The notes: generated by a model not told the origin, from the letters alone. A stretch of DNA of 20,001 nt from DASWUD01 sp036401755 (GCA_036401755.1 DASWUD010000008.1:1-20001); one strand, 5' to 3'; shown: positions 7,143 through 14,160, numbered from the stretch's first letter. Numbers and translations: made by a program.

Positions 7143-7321
7143 GAAATGCTAGTTACACCCTGAGTTAACTAGGTCGGTGATGCCGGCGTGCTGTTGGCAT
7201 TTCGGTGATTGCTGTGCGTTATGCGCCTGCAGAAAATTCTGGTGGCTGCTGTGGACTTTCTCTCTTGGCTACTTGGTCGCTGTAGTGCGCTACTACCCTG
7301 CCCAGCCAAAGTCAGACCCCG
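7143..7321. repeat. Convergent intergenic spacer with a small inverted repeat
   Basis: This 179-bp spacer separates the usher from the convergent PAP gene. It contains the perfect 7-bp inverted repeat CTAGTTA (7149-7155) and TAACTAG (7166-7172) with a 10-nt loop and no T-run, so a terminator role is doubtful. At its right edge AAAGTCAGACCCCGTTAC (7308-7325) runs into the stop codon of the minus-strand gene; from memory, similar motifs flank transposase-associated repeats in some proteobacteria. No gene is supported. Confidence 0.3.
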
Positions 7322-8815
7322 TTACTTTCTCTCCAGCGCCTTCTCCAGCCGCTCACAGTAGATCTTCAATGCCTTGATGCGCGCATGATACTTGTCATTG
7401 CCTTCGACGAGGTGCCACTTGGCGTTGGCGGTGCTGGTGCGCTCCACCATGTCGTTGACGGCGTTTTCGTAGGCGTCCCACTTGTCGCGGTTGCGGTAAT
7501 CTTCTTCGGTGATCTTGTACTGCTTGAACGGTGTCAGCTCGCGCTCTTTGAAGCGTGCCAGTTGCTCTTCCTTGCTGATGTGCAGCCAGAGCTTCACTAG
7601 CACGATGCCGTTTTCACACAGCTGCTCTTCGAAGTTGTTGATCTCGGTGTAGGCACGCATCCATTCGTTTTCATGGGCGAACCCCTCGACACGCTCTACC
7701 AGCACTCGGCCATACCAACTGCGGTCGTAGATGGTGACCTTGCCGGCGCGCGGGATGTGACGCCAGAAGCGCCACAAGTAATGCTGCGCGCGCTCTTCGT
7801 CGGTGGGGGCTGCGATGGGGATGATGCGGTACTGACGAGCATCCATGGCGGGGATGATGCGCCGGATGAGGCCACCCTTGCCGGCGGCATCCCACCCTTC
7901 CAGCAACACGATGCTGGAGCGCTTCTGCTGGTGGGTCAGGCGTGCCAACTCGGCGAGCCGGCCCTGAGACTTGGCCAGCTGTTTTTCGTAATTCTGTTTG
8001 GTTAGTGCTTTGGTGAGGTCGAGCTTGCCGAGGATGCTCACGTGATTGCCGAGCTCCGGGGCGGCGATGGGGTGCAGATGGGGTTTGTGTTTGCCGTGCT
8101 CCGGCAGCGTATCGAGGTGGTAGCGGATGCGCTCCAGCAAATGGTTGCCGACGGTGAGGTTGCGATAGCGTTCGTCGGTCGCCTCGACGATGATCCAGGG
8201 CGCGCTGCCGGTGCTGGTCTCGCGCAGTGTGGCCTCGGCCACCAGTACGCAGTTGTCGTAACGTTTCAGGTGTTTTTTGTCGAGCTTGGTGACGCGCCAG
8301 CGGGTGGCTTCGTTCGCCTCCAGCTCCTTCATGCGTTTCTTTTGCGCGCTCTTGGAGAGATGCAGCCAGAACTTGATGATCAGCGCACCATCCTGCACCA
8401 GTGTTTCTTCAAAGGCGTTGATATCGGAGAGCTGTTGCTCCAATTGCGTGTCGTTGGTGACATCGATGACGCGATGCGCGATGGGATCGCTGTACCATGA
8501 GCCGACGAAGATGCCGATGCGCCCCTTCGGTGGCAGGGACATCCAGTAGCGCCAGAAGTGGGGGCGTTCACGCTCCTCTTCACCATGCACGCCAAAGGCG
8601 TGGGTGCGCACGTAGCGCGGGTCGAGCCAGCTGTTGAGCAGATTGATCACATCGCCCTTGCCAGAACCATCGACACCCGTCACTAGAACGATGACCGGAA
8701 AGTTGGCTTCCTTTAGTGCCTCCTGGGCCAGCAGCAATTGGGTGCGCAGATCAGGGACACTCGCTTCGTACTCTTTTTTGCCAATCTTGTGGCCGAGCGT
8801 AGCAACCTCGAACAT
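7322..8815 (-). CDS. pap: Polyphosphate:AMP phosphotransferase (class II PPK2, tandem domains)
   Basis: Transfers phosphate from polyphosphate to AMP, making ADP; class II PPK2 proteins are two fused PPK2 domains, and the 497 residues fit. Domain 1 has Walker A GVDGSGKGD (47-55) and a lid segment GSWYSDPIAHRV (105-116); domain 2 has Walker A GWDAAGKGG (307-315) and Walker B plus lid DRSWYGRVLVERVEG (364-378). In domain 1 the Walker-B Asp and following Arg of the DRSWY motif are replaced (IFVGSWYSD), so the first copy looks degenerate and the second carries the complete set. Start ATG 8815 is preceded by a G-run Shine-Dalgarno. It lies 105 bp downstream of the Cys-rich gene, so it may be part of that cluster or have its own promoter. 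Together with Adk (12008-12655) it could interconvert AMP, ADP and ATP from polyphosphate. Confidence 0.93.
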   Translation of the reverse strand: MFEVATLGHKIGKKEYEASVPDLRTQLLLAQEALKEANFPVIVLVTGVDGSGKGDVINLLNSWLDPRYVRTHAFGVHGEEERERPHFWRYWMSLPPKGRIGIFVGSWYSDPIAHRVIDVTNDTQLEQQLSDINAFEETLVQDGALIIKFWLHLSKSAQKKRMKELEANEATRWRVTKLDKKHLKRYDNCVLVAEATLRETSTGSAPWIIVEATDERYRNLTVGNHLLERIRYHLDTLPEHGKHKPHLHPIAAPELGNHVSILGKLDLTKALTKQNYEKQLAKSQGRLAELARLTHQQKRSSIVLLEGWDAAGKGGLIRRIIPAMDARQYRIIPIAAPTDEERAQHYLWRFWRHIPRAGKVTIYDRSWYGRVLVERVEGFAHENEWMRAYTEINNFEEQLCENGIVLVKLWLHISKEEQLARFKERELTPFKQYKITEEDYRNRDKWDAYENAVNDMVERTSTANAKWHLVEGNDKYHARIKALKIYCERLEKALERK

Positions 8816-8920
8816 GATTTATTCCCCCCCGGGCAATGCAATCACTCACCACATCTTAAAGCGGAATGGCGTGGGATTTCTCCTCGGGGAGGAAATTATT
8901 TCGAGCAAAAAGGAAGGGAG

Positions 8921-9367
8921 TTAGCTGCGTTTGGGGCGAGACTGGTAATGGACGACGAACTTGACCACCTCGCTGTAGGGGAGGTTATCCGTGCTGCCAT
9001 GCTGTTGTTCCACCGCATCGAGCAACCCATGAATATCGGCCACGGTTTCGCTCTGCAGTTCCGGATGGATGGCAGCCTGCAGACCGAGCAAACCGCCGCA
9101 CTCCACCTTGATCTCCTTGCCGTGGGGGAGTGTGCCTTCCAGATGGGTGAGCTTGAGGGCGAACAAGGCCTTCTCGCGCATCACCTGCACCACCGCCTTG
9201 CAGCGTTGCTGCGCGCCGGGCGATTTGCAGGCGACCGCTTCGCGCTCGGCGATGAAGACCTTCTGGGCCCGCGAGCAGTTGGCACAACGGCGCAGCACCG
9301 CCTTGTAGAAGGCACAGGGGTGACTGTTGTAGTCGGCGTAGGTGTTTTTGAACTCGTTCTCTTCCAC
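8921..9367 (-). CDS. Cysteine-rich conserved-looking hypothetical protein, 148 aa
   Basis: I do not recognise this family. The soluble 148-residue protein has no signal peptide and concentrates five cysteines in its first 56 residues (C18, C28, C31, C47, C56: CX9CX2C then CX15C then CX8C), with one more at C90. The arrangement suggests a metal or Fe-S site or disulfides, but nothing confirms this. Start is GTG 9367: a good Shine-Dalgarno (AGGAGG with 6-nt spacing) lies in the last codons of the upstream Sel1 gene, and only 2 nt separate the Sel1 stop from this start, so the two genes are translationally linked. The C-terminal half is helical and ends in a basic tail (SRPKRS). Confidence 0.75.
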   Translation of the reverse strand: MEENEFKNTYADYNSHPCAFYKAVLRRCANCSRAQKVFIAEREAVACKSPGAQQRCKAVVQVMREKALFALKLTHLEGTLPHGKEIKVECGGLLGLQAAIHPELQSETVADIHGLLDAVEQQHGSTDNLPYSEVVKFVVHYQSRPKRS

Positions 9368-9369
9368 CT

Positions 9370-9981
9370 TTAGCCTCCTGCCATCATCCTCTGCATCATG
9401 GTGTTGCGGAACTGCTCCAGTTGCACCGGGGCGAGGCGCGCAGTGAGCATGGCCAGCTCCTTCTTGGCGCTCTCATTGCCATTCATGATCGCCAGGGTGA
9501 GCCATTGAAAAGCGGCTTCATCGTTCTGTGCGACGCGCTTGCCATCTGCCAGCAGTTTGCCCAGCGCCAGCTGGGCGCTGGCATTGCCTTGATCGGCGGA
9601 ACGTTGAAACCACTTGAGCATTTCGCGCGTATCGGGAGTGGTCTCGTAGTAGCCGGTCTGGTACATGAAACCGAGACTGTATTGTGCCTTGGCATCGCCG
9701 CCTTCTGCGGCGCGGGTGAACCAGTGGCGTGCCTGGGCATAGTCCTGCTCGACACCGTAACCGTTGGCATAGAGCCAGGCGAGCAGCCGTTGCGCCTCGG
9801 TTAGCCCCTGTTCAGCTGCCGCGGTGAGCCACTGTGCGGCCTTCACATAGTTGAGCGGCATGCCATCACCATTGGCGTACATTACCCCCAACCGAAATTG
9901 CGCCTGGGCATTGCGGTCAGTGGCAGATTGTTCGAGGGCTGCAAGCAGGGATGGTTCGATGGTGCTGATGGTGTCGTTCAT
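9370..9981 (-). CDS. Sel1-like repeat (tetratricopeptide-type) protein, 203 aa
   Basis: Probable helical-repeat scaffold for protein-protein contacts. Four Sel1 repeats are visible: AQFRLGVMYANGDGMPLNY (about 28-46), AQRLLAWLYANGYGVEQDY (about 62-80), AQYSLGFMYQTGYYETTPD and AQLALGKLLADGKRVAQND, each followed by an AxxWxxxAAxxG-type helix. There is no signal peptide, so a cytosolic role is likely, unlike many Sel1 proteins that are exported. Start ATG 9981 has only a weak ribosome binding site. It lies 66 bp downstream of the thioredoxin-like gene and 2 bp upstream of the Cys-rich gene, all on the same strand, so it probably shares their transcript. Partner proteins are unknown. Confidence 0.88.
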   Translation of the reverse strand: MNDTISTIEPSLLAALEQSATDRNAQAQFRLGVMYANGDGMPLNYVKAAQWLTAAAEQGLTEAQRLLAWLYANGYGVEQDYAQARHWFTRAAEGGDAKAQYSLGFMYQTGYYETTPDTREMLKWFQRSADQGNASAQLALGKLLADGKRVAQNDEAAFQWLTLAIMNGNESAKKELAMLTARLAPVQLEQFRNTMMQRMMAGG

Positions 9982-10047
9982 GGTGGTCGAGATTAGCCAA
10001 TGAGAGCAGTGAACATGGGGGTGGTGGCCGGCACAATCAAGCGTCGC

Positions 10048-10692
10048 TTACTGAAGCTGCGGCAGGGTGGCCAGGGCGTCTGTCGCAATGTCACGGACCT
10101 CGGCGTTCTCATCCCGCAGACACGCTTCGAGTGCCGGCCGTGCTTCGGTGGAGGCGGTAAGGCCGAGCAGATGGCAGGCGTCGACGCGAATGCGGTGATC
10201 ATCGTGGCGTGACAGTTCGGTCAGTTGCGGCAGCAACGCCTGCAACTCACTACGACCTGCATACCCCTCCAGCAGGGCGTTGGCGCCAAGACGCACGGTG
10301 ATCGCCTCTTCCGGGTTGGTGATGATGGCGAGCAGCAGGACAAGGCGCTCTGGCTGCGCGGCAATAAAGGTCTCCGCCCCCTTGAGATCCCCCGCCTTGA
10401 ACAGATGTTCAAGATAGTGCAGCAACCCCTCTTGGCTGCCGGCCCACACCGCCCACTGCTGCAACTGCGCCTGAGTCTGGGCGCCGGTGAGGGTAAAGGG
10501 ACCAAGGCGCAACCACGGTGCGGCGCGTACCCCCTGTTCCGCGACCAGTTCAGGATGAGCGGCGGCATTAATGACCGTGAGTTTGCCGATGGTGCCCTGT
10601 TTCACCATCTCGCTGAGCCCCTGCAATACGACGGGGCAGTGGGGGCAGCCAGGGGTGATGAAGAGCAGGGCATCGGGCACAGTGGATGGCAT
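10048..10692 (-). CDS. Thioredoxin-fold protein fused to HEAT-like repeats, 214 aa
   Basis: Likely a cytosolic thiol-disulfide or redox-sensing protein with a protein-binding tail. The N-terminal part (about 7-75) shows a glutaredoxin/thioredoxin-type active site TPGCPHCP (C16 and C19) and a candidate cis-proline at P59 (RAAPW). The C-terminal part (about 85-214) is all-helical with HEAT-like units: RLGANALLEGYAG, RIRVDACHLLGLT and EVRDIATDALATLPQ, the last two typical of the second helices of HEAT/PBS-lyase repeats. No signal peptide is seen. Start ATG 10692 has a modest GGAA upstream. It heads the minus-strand cluster (Sel1, Cys-rich, PAP) and is divergent from the 10829 gene. The fusion is unusual; the natural substrate is unknown. 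Confidence 0.82.
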   Translation of the reverse strand: MPSTVPDALLFITPGCPHCPVVLQGLSEMVKQGTIGKLTVINAAAHPELVAEQGVRAAPWLRLGPFTLTGAQTQAQLQQWAVWAGSQEGLLHYLEHLFKAGDLKGAETFIAAQPERLVLLLAIITNPEEAITVRLGANALLEGYAGRSELQALLPQLTELSRHDDHRIRVDACHLLGLTASTEARPALEACLRDENAEVRDIATDALATLPQLQ

Positions 10693-10743
10693 GAATTTGT
10701 TCCGGGCTTTCGTCGGTGGCCTTGGTGCCCCATTATAGCGGCT

Positions 10744-10773
10744 TTGGGAGGCGTTCCGTTTGTAGTGTACACT
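10744..10773 (+). promoter_or_regulatory. Candidate promoter overlapped by a palindrome
   Basis: TTGGGA (10744-10749), an 18-nt spacer and TACACT (10768-10773) form a fair sigma-70 promoter for the 10829 gene. The -10 lies within the perfect 10-bp palindrome AGTGTACACT (10764-10773) in the divergent intergenic region, so a dimeric regulator could control one or both sides. The palindrome is short and could be chance. Confidence 0.3.
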
Positions 10774-10828
10774 GCGAAAATCTCGTGCTCTCTACCCTTT
10801 TCCCCCTTTTTTCAGCGGAGTTTTCACC

Positions 10829-11122
10829 ATGAGTTCACACGAATTTTCCAAGGAAGAGCAGATCCTGCGCGCCGTAAAGCGCGTGCTCACCGAAGTGATC
10901 AAGGACACCGCCACCGGTCCCGGCATGAAACATCCGCTCTCGGAAAACACCATCAACGGGCTGCGCGACTGTTTGGTGCTGATCAGCCAGCGGGAGCACG
11001 AGCTGGCCGAAGAGGCTGGCCGCCCCAACACCATGCGTCCCTACTTCACCGATGAGCCGAGAAAACAGGATGAGGTGGTGGTGCCGATCACCTCCATCAG
11101 TCACAAGAAAAAGGATGACTGA
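10829..11122 (+). CDS. Small hypothetical protein, 97 aa
   Basis: I do not recognise a named family. The 97-residue soluble protein is helical and charged in its first two thirds (KEEQILRAVKRVLTEVIKD, then ENTINGLRDCLVLISQREHELAEE) and has a flexible tail ending in a lysine/aspartate cluster (HKKKDD). A single cysteine is present and there is no signal peptide. A Shine-Dalgarno GCGGAG lies 8 nt before ATG 10829. It is divergent from the thioredoxin-HEAT gene and 61 bp upstream of the UPF0149 gene, with which it may be co-transcribed. The ribosome binding site and protein-like composition make it a likely real gene. Confidence 0.75.
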   Translation: MSSHEFSKEEQILRAVKRVLTEVIKDTATGPGMKHPLSENTINGLRDCLVLISQREHELAEEAGRPNTMRPYFTDEPRKQDEVVVPITSISHKKKDD

Positions 11123-11183
11123 CTCCGGACCCACACTGGGGTAAGATTGCGCCCCTTCAATTCGATTACTACAGGAATAGATC

Positions 11184-11738
11184 ATGACATCGCCGCACGG
11201 CCTCATCTCGGAAGAAGAACTTGGCGAACTCGACAGCTTCCTGCTATCGGAGGCGTGCGATGAGGCTTTGGCGGTGGACGAGGCGCACGGTTATCTCACC
11301 GCGCTTATCGCCGGCCCATCACAGGCACAGGCGGCGGAGTGGATGGGCGCCATCTGGGGGCAGCCGCGTTTCGAAGACGAGGCACAGCGTCAGCGCATGA
11401 CCGAGCTGTTGAATCGCATGTATGACGACATCGTAGCGACTCTGGAGGAGGGGTTTGATTTCGAGCCACTCGCTATCGAGATCGAGGAGGAGGGCGAGTT
11501 GCTGGAGGCCTACGAGGGATGGTGCTTCGGTTTCATGCTCGGCGTGGGGCACGATGAAGAGGCGTGGGCGGTGCTTCCCAAGGAGGAACAGCCGTTGTTG
11601 GCCCCCATCTCACAACTGGCGCTGCTGCACGGTGATGAAGAGATCGAGATGGATGACGAGGAGTACACCGCGTGGGTGGAACTGCTGCCTGGGGCGGTGT
11701 TGGGGCTCTATAGTTACTTCCATCCCCGCCAGAAATAA
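11184..11738 (+). CDS. UPF0149/YecA-YgfB family protein
   Basis: A member of the UPF0149 family, whose biochemical role is not established. The 184-residue acidic all-helical protein carries the family signatures: EEELGELDSFLLSE near the start, AVDEAHGYLTALIAGP (about 32-47), WGQPRFED, and EGWCFGFMLGVG followed by a C-terminal LLPGAVLGLYSYF. It lacks the C-terminal SEC-C zinc motif found in some YecA proteins. A Shine-Dalgarno AGGAA (11173-11177) precedes ATG 11184. It may share the transcript of the 97-aa gene. No T-rich hairpin on the plus strand follows; the 228 bp after the stop up to the adk terminator hold nothing I can identify apart from a run of eight or more G residues near 11820. 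Confidence 0.85.
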   Translation: MTSPHGLISEEELGELDSFLLSEACDEALAVDEAHGYLTALIAGPSQAQAAEWMGAIWGQPRFEDEAQRQRMTELLNRMYDDIVATLEEGFDFEPLAIEIEEEGELLEAYEGWCFGFMLGVGHDEEAWAVLPKEEQPLLAPISQLALLHGDEEIEMDDEEYTAWVELLPGAVLGLYSYFHPRQK

Positions 11739-11966
11739 AAAGTTTCGTCACTCTTTAGCGGGAACACCAACGCTTCAGAAATGGTTGTGTCGCTGCCGCG
11801 ACGGATTGGATTTGATGCGGGGGGGGGCTGCCCCGCGCGCAGGTCACAAACATGCACTCACTTACCCCTGAAATGACTGCGATGCTCGGCTGCGTCCACG
11901 GGCTGGCGTTACCCCAGCGACACAAATCAGCCACAGTCACATTCCAGCTATTCCGCGAAGAACCAT

Positions 11967-11994
11967 AAAAAAAGCCCCGCCGTAGTGGCGGGGC
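11967..11994 (-). terminator. Rho-independent terminator of adk
   Basis: Read on the minus strand, a perfect 8-bp stem (plus-strand GCCCCGCC at 11974-11981 with GGCGGGGC at 11987-11994, loop GTAGT) is followed by seven T residues (the A-run at 11967-11973 on the plus strand). It begins about 14 nt after the adk stop codon. Confidence 0.93.
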
Positions 11995-12007
11995 ACTCAT
12001 CAGACTT

Positions 12008-12655
12008 TTACATTCCAACCTTCGCCTTGATGGCAGCGACCACCGCGTCGCTGGAGGTGGCATTCACATCCAGCAACATTCCCGCCTTGCGGTAGAAGTT
12101 CGCCAGTGGCGCGGTCTTTTCATTGTAAGTATCGAGACGCTTGCTGATCGCCTCTTCGGTTTCGTCATCGCGCTGGATCACCGGGCTGCCACACTTGTCG
12201 CACTTGCCTGCCACCTTGGTCGGCTTGCTCTTGACGTTGTAGATCTCCTGGCAGGCGGAGTTGGAACAGGTGCGGCGGGTGGTGAGGCGGTCGAGGATCA
12301 CCTCGCGTGGCACATCGAGATTTACCGCCGCATCGAGCTTGATGTTCAGCTTGGCCAACATTCCTGTCAGTGCCTCGGCCTGGGGAATGGTGCGCGGGAA
12401 GCCGTCGAGCAGAAAGCCGTTGGCACAGTCCGGCTGCTGCAGACGCTCGGCCATGATGTCGAGGATCAGCGCATCGGGCACCAGGTCGCCCGCCTTCATG
12501 TAGCCGTCGGCCTTCTTGCCCAGGTCGGTGCCGGCCTTCACTGCACCACGCAGAATGTCGCCGGTAGAGATCTGCACCGAGCCATCGAGGGCGGTCAACA
12601 TCTTCGCCACGGTCCCCTTGCCGGCGCCCGGGGCGCCCAACAGAATCAATCGCAT
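12008..12655 (-). CDS. adk: Adenylate kinase with Cys4 zinc-type lid
   Basis: Catalyses ATP + AMP = 2 ADP in the cytosol. The 215-residue long form has the P-loop GAPGAGKGT near residue 7, the AMP-binding segment QISTGDILRGAV, and LLDGFPRTIPQAEAL. The lid contains four cysteines (RRTCSNSACQ and GKCDKCGS, a CX4C plus CX2C pair), as in zinc-binding lids of Gram-positive and some proteobacterial enzymes; E. coli Adk lacks them. The P-loop is followed by VAKML instead of the more common QAxxL. Start: ATG 12655 is preferred (AGGAG with 7-nt spacing); an adjacent in-frame GTG at 12658 would be only 4 nt from the Shine-Dalgarno. It is apparently monocistronic, with its own terminator. Confidence 0.96.
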   Translation of the reverse strand: MRLILLGAPGAGKGTVAKMLTALDGSVQISTGDILRGAVKAGTDLGKKADGYMKAGDLVPDALILDIMAERLQQPDCANGFLLDGFPRTIPQAEALTGMLAKLNIKLDAAVNLDVPREVILDRLTTRRTCSNSACQEIYNVKSKPTKVAGKCDKCGSPVIQRDDETEEAISKRLDTYNEKTAPLANFYRKAGMLLDVNATSSDAVVAAIKAKVGM

Positions 12656-12684
12656 CACAAAACTCCTATGGTTTATTTAATGGG

Positions 12685-12713
12685 GTGATAAATATAATGT
12701 TGTTATAATTCAA
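12685..12713 (-). promoter_or_regulatory. Candidate adk promoter
   Basis: On the minus strand, TTGAAT (12713-12708), a 17-nt spacer and TATCAC (12690-12685) lie in a markedly AT-rich patch just upstream of adk. Each hexamer matches four of six consensus positions and would give a leader of about 23 nt. Other AT-rich hexamers nearby (TATAAC, TATATT) make the exact choice uncertain. Confidence 0.35.
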
Positions 12714-12745
12714 TACGTTGCGACGACAGGGTACTGGAGCGGGGG

Positions 12746-12783
12746 CGCTTGTCTAATAATTTTTTTTGAGAGGCGGACAAGCG
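12746..12783. repeat. Inverted repeat spanning a T-run, between pilU and adk
   Basis: CGCTTGTC (12746-12753) and GACAAGCG (12776-12783) are perfect 8-bp complements around a 22-nt loop that contains eight consecutive T residues. The T-run is in the loop and not after the stem, so this is not a standard terminator. It sits in the 290-bp spacer between the pilU stop and adk, which otherwise holds only the candidate adk promoter and no gene. Confidence 0.35.
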
Positions 12784-12947
12784 GAGAGAATGACAGGAGA
12801 AAATGTGGGCTTTGCGTGCGGCGGGGAGAGTGTAGGAGGGTCTCTTGTGCCCTTTGGGTTAGTCCCGGCAGTCTAATCCTAGGCCTGCTGCCGATAGTGT
12901 CGTAGGATTTGGGACTGAAGCCCATCGTGCAAAAGGGATGCAGTGTT

Positions 12948-14114
12948 TCAGCCGCCGTCCTGCCCCTCTTCCTCTTGCGGCTCTTCAATGGCTTGGAGGC
13001 TGAGATTGATGCCACCCGCAGCGGCGGCAGGCACGGCCTTGGCATCCCCTTTCTCGGAGAGGCTGATGCGCAGGCGCAGGTTGTTGGGGGAGTCGGCGTT
13101 CTTCAATGCCTCGTCCAGGGAGATATGGCCCGCCTTGTGCAGCCGGTAGAGGGCGCCGTCGAAGGTCTGCATGCCGATCTGCTCCGACTTCTCCATCACC
13201 TCCTTGATGCCGCTCATCTCGCCGCGCTTGATCAGCTCCTGAATGGTCGGTGAGCCGAGCAGTACCTCAATGGCCGCCTTGCGCTTGCCGTCGACGGTGG
13301 GGATGAGGCGCTGCGAGACGAAGCAGCGCAGGTTGGAGGAGAGGTCCTGCAGCAGTTGCGGGCGGCGCTCCTCGGGGAAGAAGTTGATGATGCGATCGAG
13401 CGCCTGGTTGGCGTTGTTGGCGTGCAGCGTGGAGATGGCCAGGTGGCCGGTTTCGGCGAAGGCGAGCGCGTGCTCCATCGTCTCGCGATCGCGGATCTCG
13501 CCGATGAGGATCACGTCGGGCGCCTGGCGCAGGGTGTTCTTCAGCGCATCATGGAAGGAGCGGGTATCCATGCCGATCTCGCGCTGGTTGACGATGCAGC
13601 GCTTGTGGGGATGAATGAACTCGATGGGGTCCTCGATGGTGATGATGTGGCCGCCGTTGGGCGCGGTGCTGTTGCGGTGGTCGATGAGCGCCGCCAGTGA
13701 GGTCGACTTGCCCGAGCCGGTACCACCGACGAACAGGATCAGGCCGCGCTTGGCCATGATCACTTCGGTGAGGATCGGCGGCAGATCGAGTTCCTTGATG
13801 TTGGGGATCTCGGTCTTGATGTTGCGCACCACCATGGAGATCTCGTTGCGCTGGCGGAAGATGTTGACGCGGAAGCGCCCCACCCCCGGTTCGGAGATGG
13901 CGAGGTTCATCTCCAGCTTGCTGGCGAAGTCGGCGCGCTGCTCCTCGTTCATGATGCCATCGGCGATCTGGCGGATCTGTCCCGGTTGCATTACCGTCTT
14001 CTCCAGCGGCTTGAGAATGCCGTGGAACTTGGCACAGGGCGGCGCACCGGTGCTGAGGTAGAGGTCGGAGCCGTCTTTGCCGGCCAGGATGCGCAGATAG
14101 TCTTTGAATTCCAT
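12948..14114 (-). CDS. pilU: Type IV pilus retraction ATPase PilU
   Basis: PilT-dependent retraction ATPase of twitching motility, acting at the inner-membrane base of type IV pili. The 388 residues match PilU better than PilT: N-terminal MEFKDYLRIL and SDLYLSTGAPP, Walker A GGTGSGKST (130-138), Asp box TIEDPIEFIH (about 159-168), Walker B ILIGEIRDRE (about 202-211) and His box ETGHLAISTLHANN (about 221-234), followed by ALDRIINFFPEERR. The C-terminal tail is low-complexity, Ala- then Glu/Gln-rich (VPAAAAGG, EEPQEEEGQDGG). pilT normally sits beside pilU, but here the neighbours are csp and adk, so PilT must be encoded elsewhere. The Shine-Dalgarno is weak. No T-rich terminator is seen downstream, so read-through into adk is possible. 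Confidence 0.92.
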   Translation of the reverse strand: MEFKDYLRILAGKDGSDLYLSTGAPPCAKFHGILKPLEKTVMQPGQIRQIADGIMNEEQRADFASKLEMNLAISEPGVGRFRVNIFRQRNEISMVVRNIKTEIPNIKELDLPPILTEVIMAKRGLILFVGGTGSGKSTSLAALIDHRNSTAPNGGHIITIEDPIEFIHPHKRCIVNQREIGMDTRSFHDALKNTLRQAPDVILIGEIRDRETMEHALAFAETGHLAISTLHANNANQALDRIINFFPEERRPQLLQDLSSNLRCFVSQRLIPTVDGKRKAAIEVLLGSPTIQELIKRGEMSGIKEVMEKSEQIGMQTFDGALYRLHKAGHISLDEALKNADSPNNLRLRISLSEKGDAKAVPAAAAGGINLSLQAIEEPQEEEGQDGG

Positions 14115-14160
14115 GATGCTTGAAATGTAGTTACTGGACTTCGCTTACGTTGGTGTGGGC

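Noticed and set aside
7177..7377. 66-codon Cys- and Trp-rich ORF after the usher, with AGG upstream of ATG 7180
   Set aside because: It overlaps the 3' end of the convergent PAP gene, its composition is odd, and its second half is the reverse strand of PAP; not enough support to call it.
8877..8898. Hairpin in the spacer between the Cys-rich gene and PAP
   Set aside because: Stem is interrupted by a bulge and has no T-run; not adequate to call a terminator.
12868..12896. CGGCAG/CTGCCG inverted repeat after pilU considered as a terminator
   Set aside because: Only a 6-bp stem with a long loop and no T-run on the minus strand.
12710..13045. 111-codon minus-strand ORF spanning the pilU 3' end and spacer
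   Set aside because: It overlaps pilU in a different frame, is Arg/Pro/Ser-rich and runs into the adk promoter region; no ribosome binding site.
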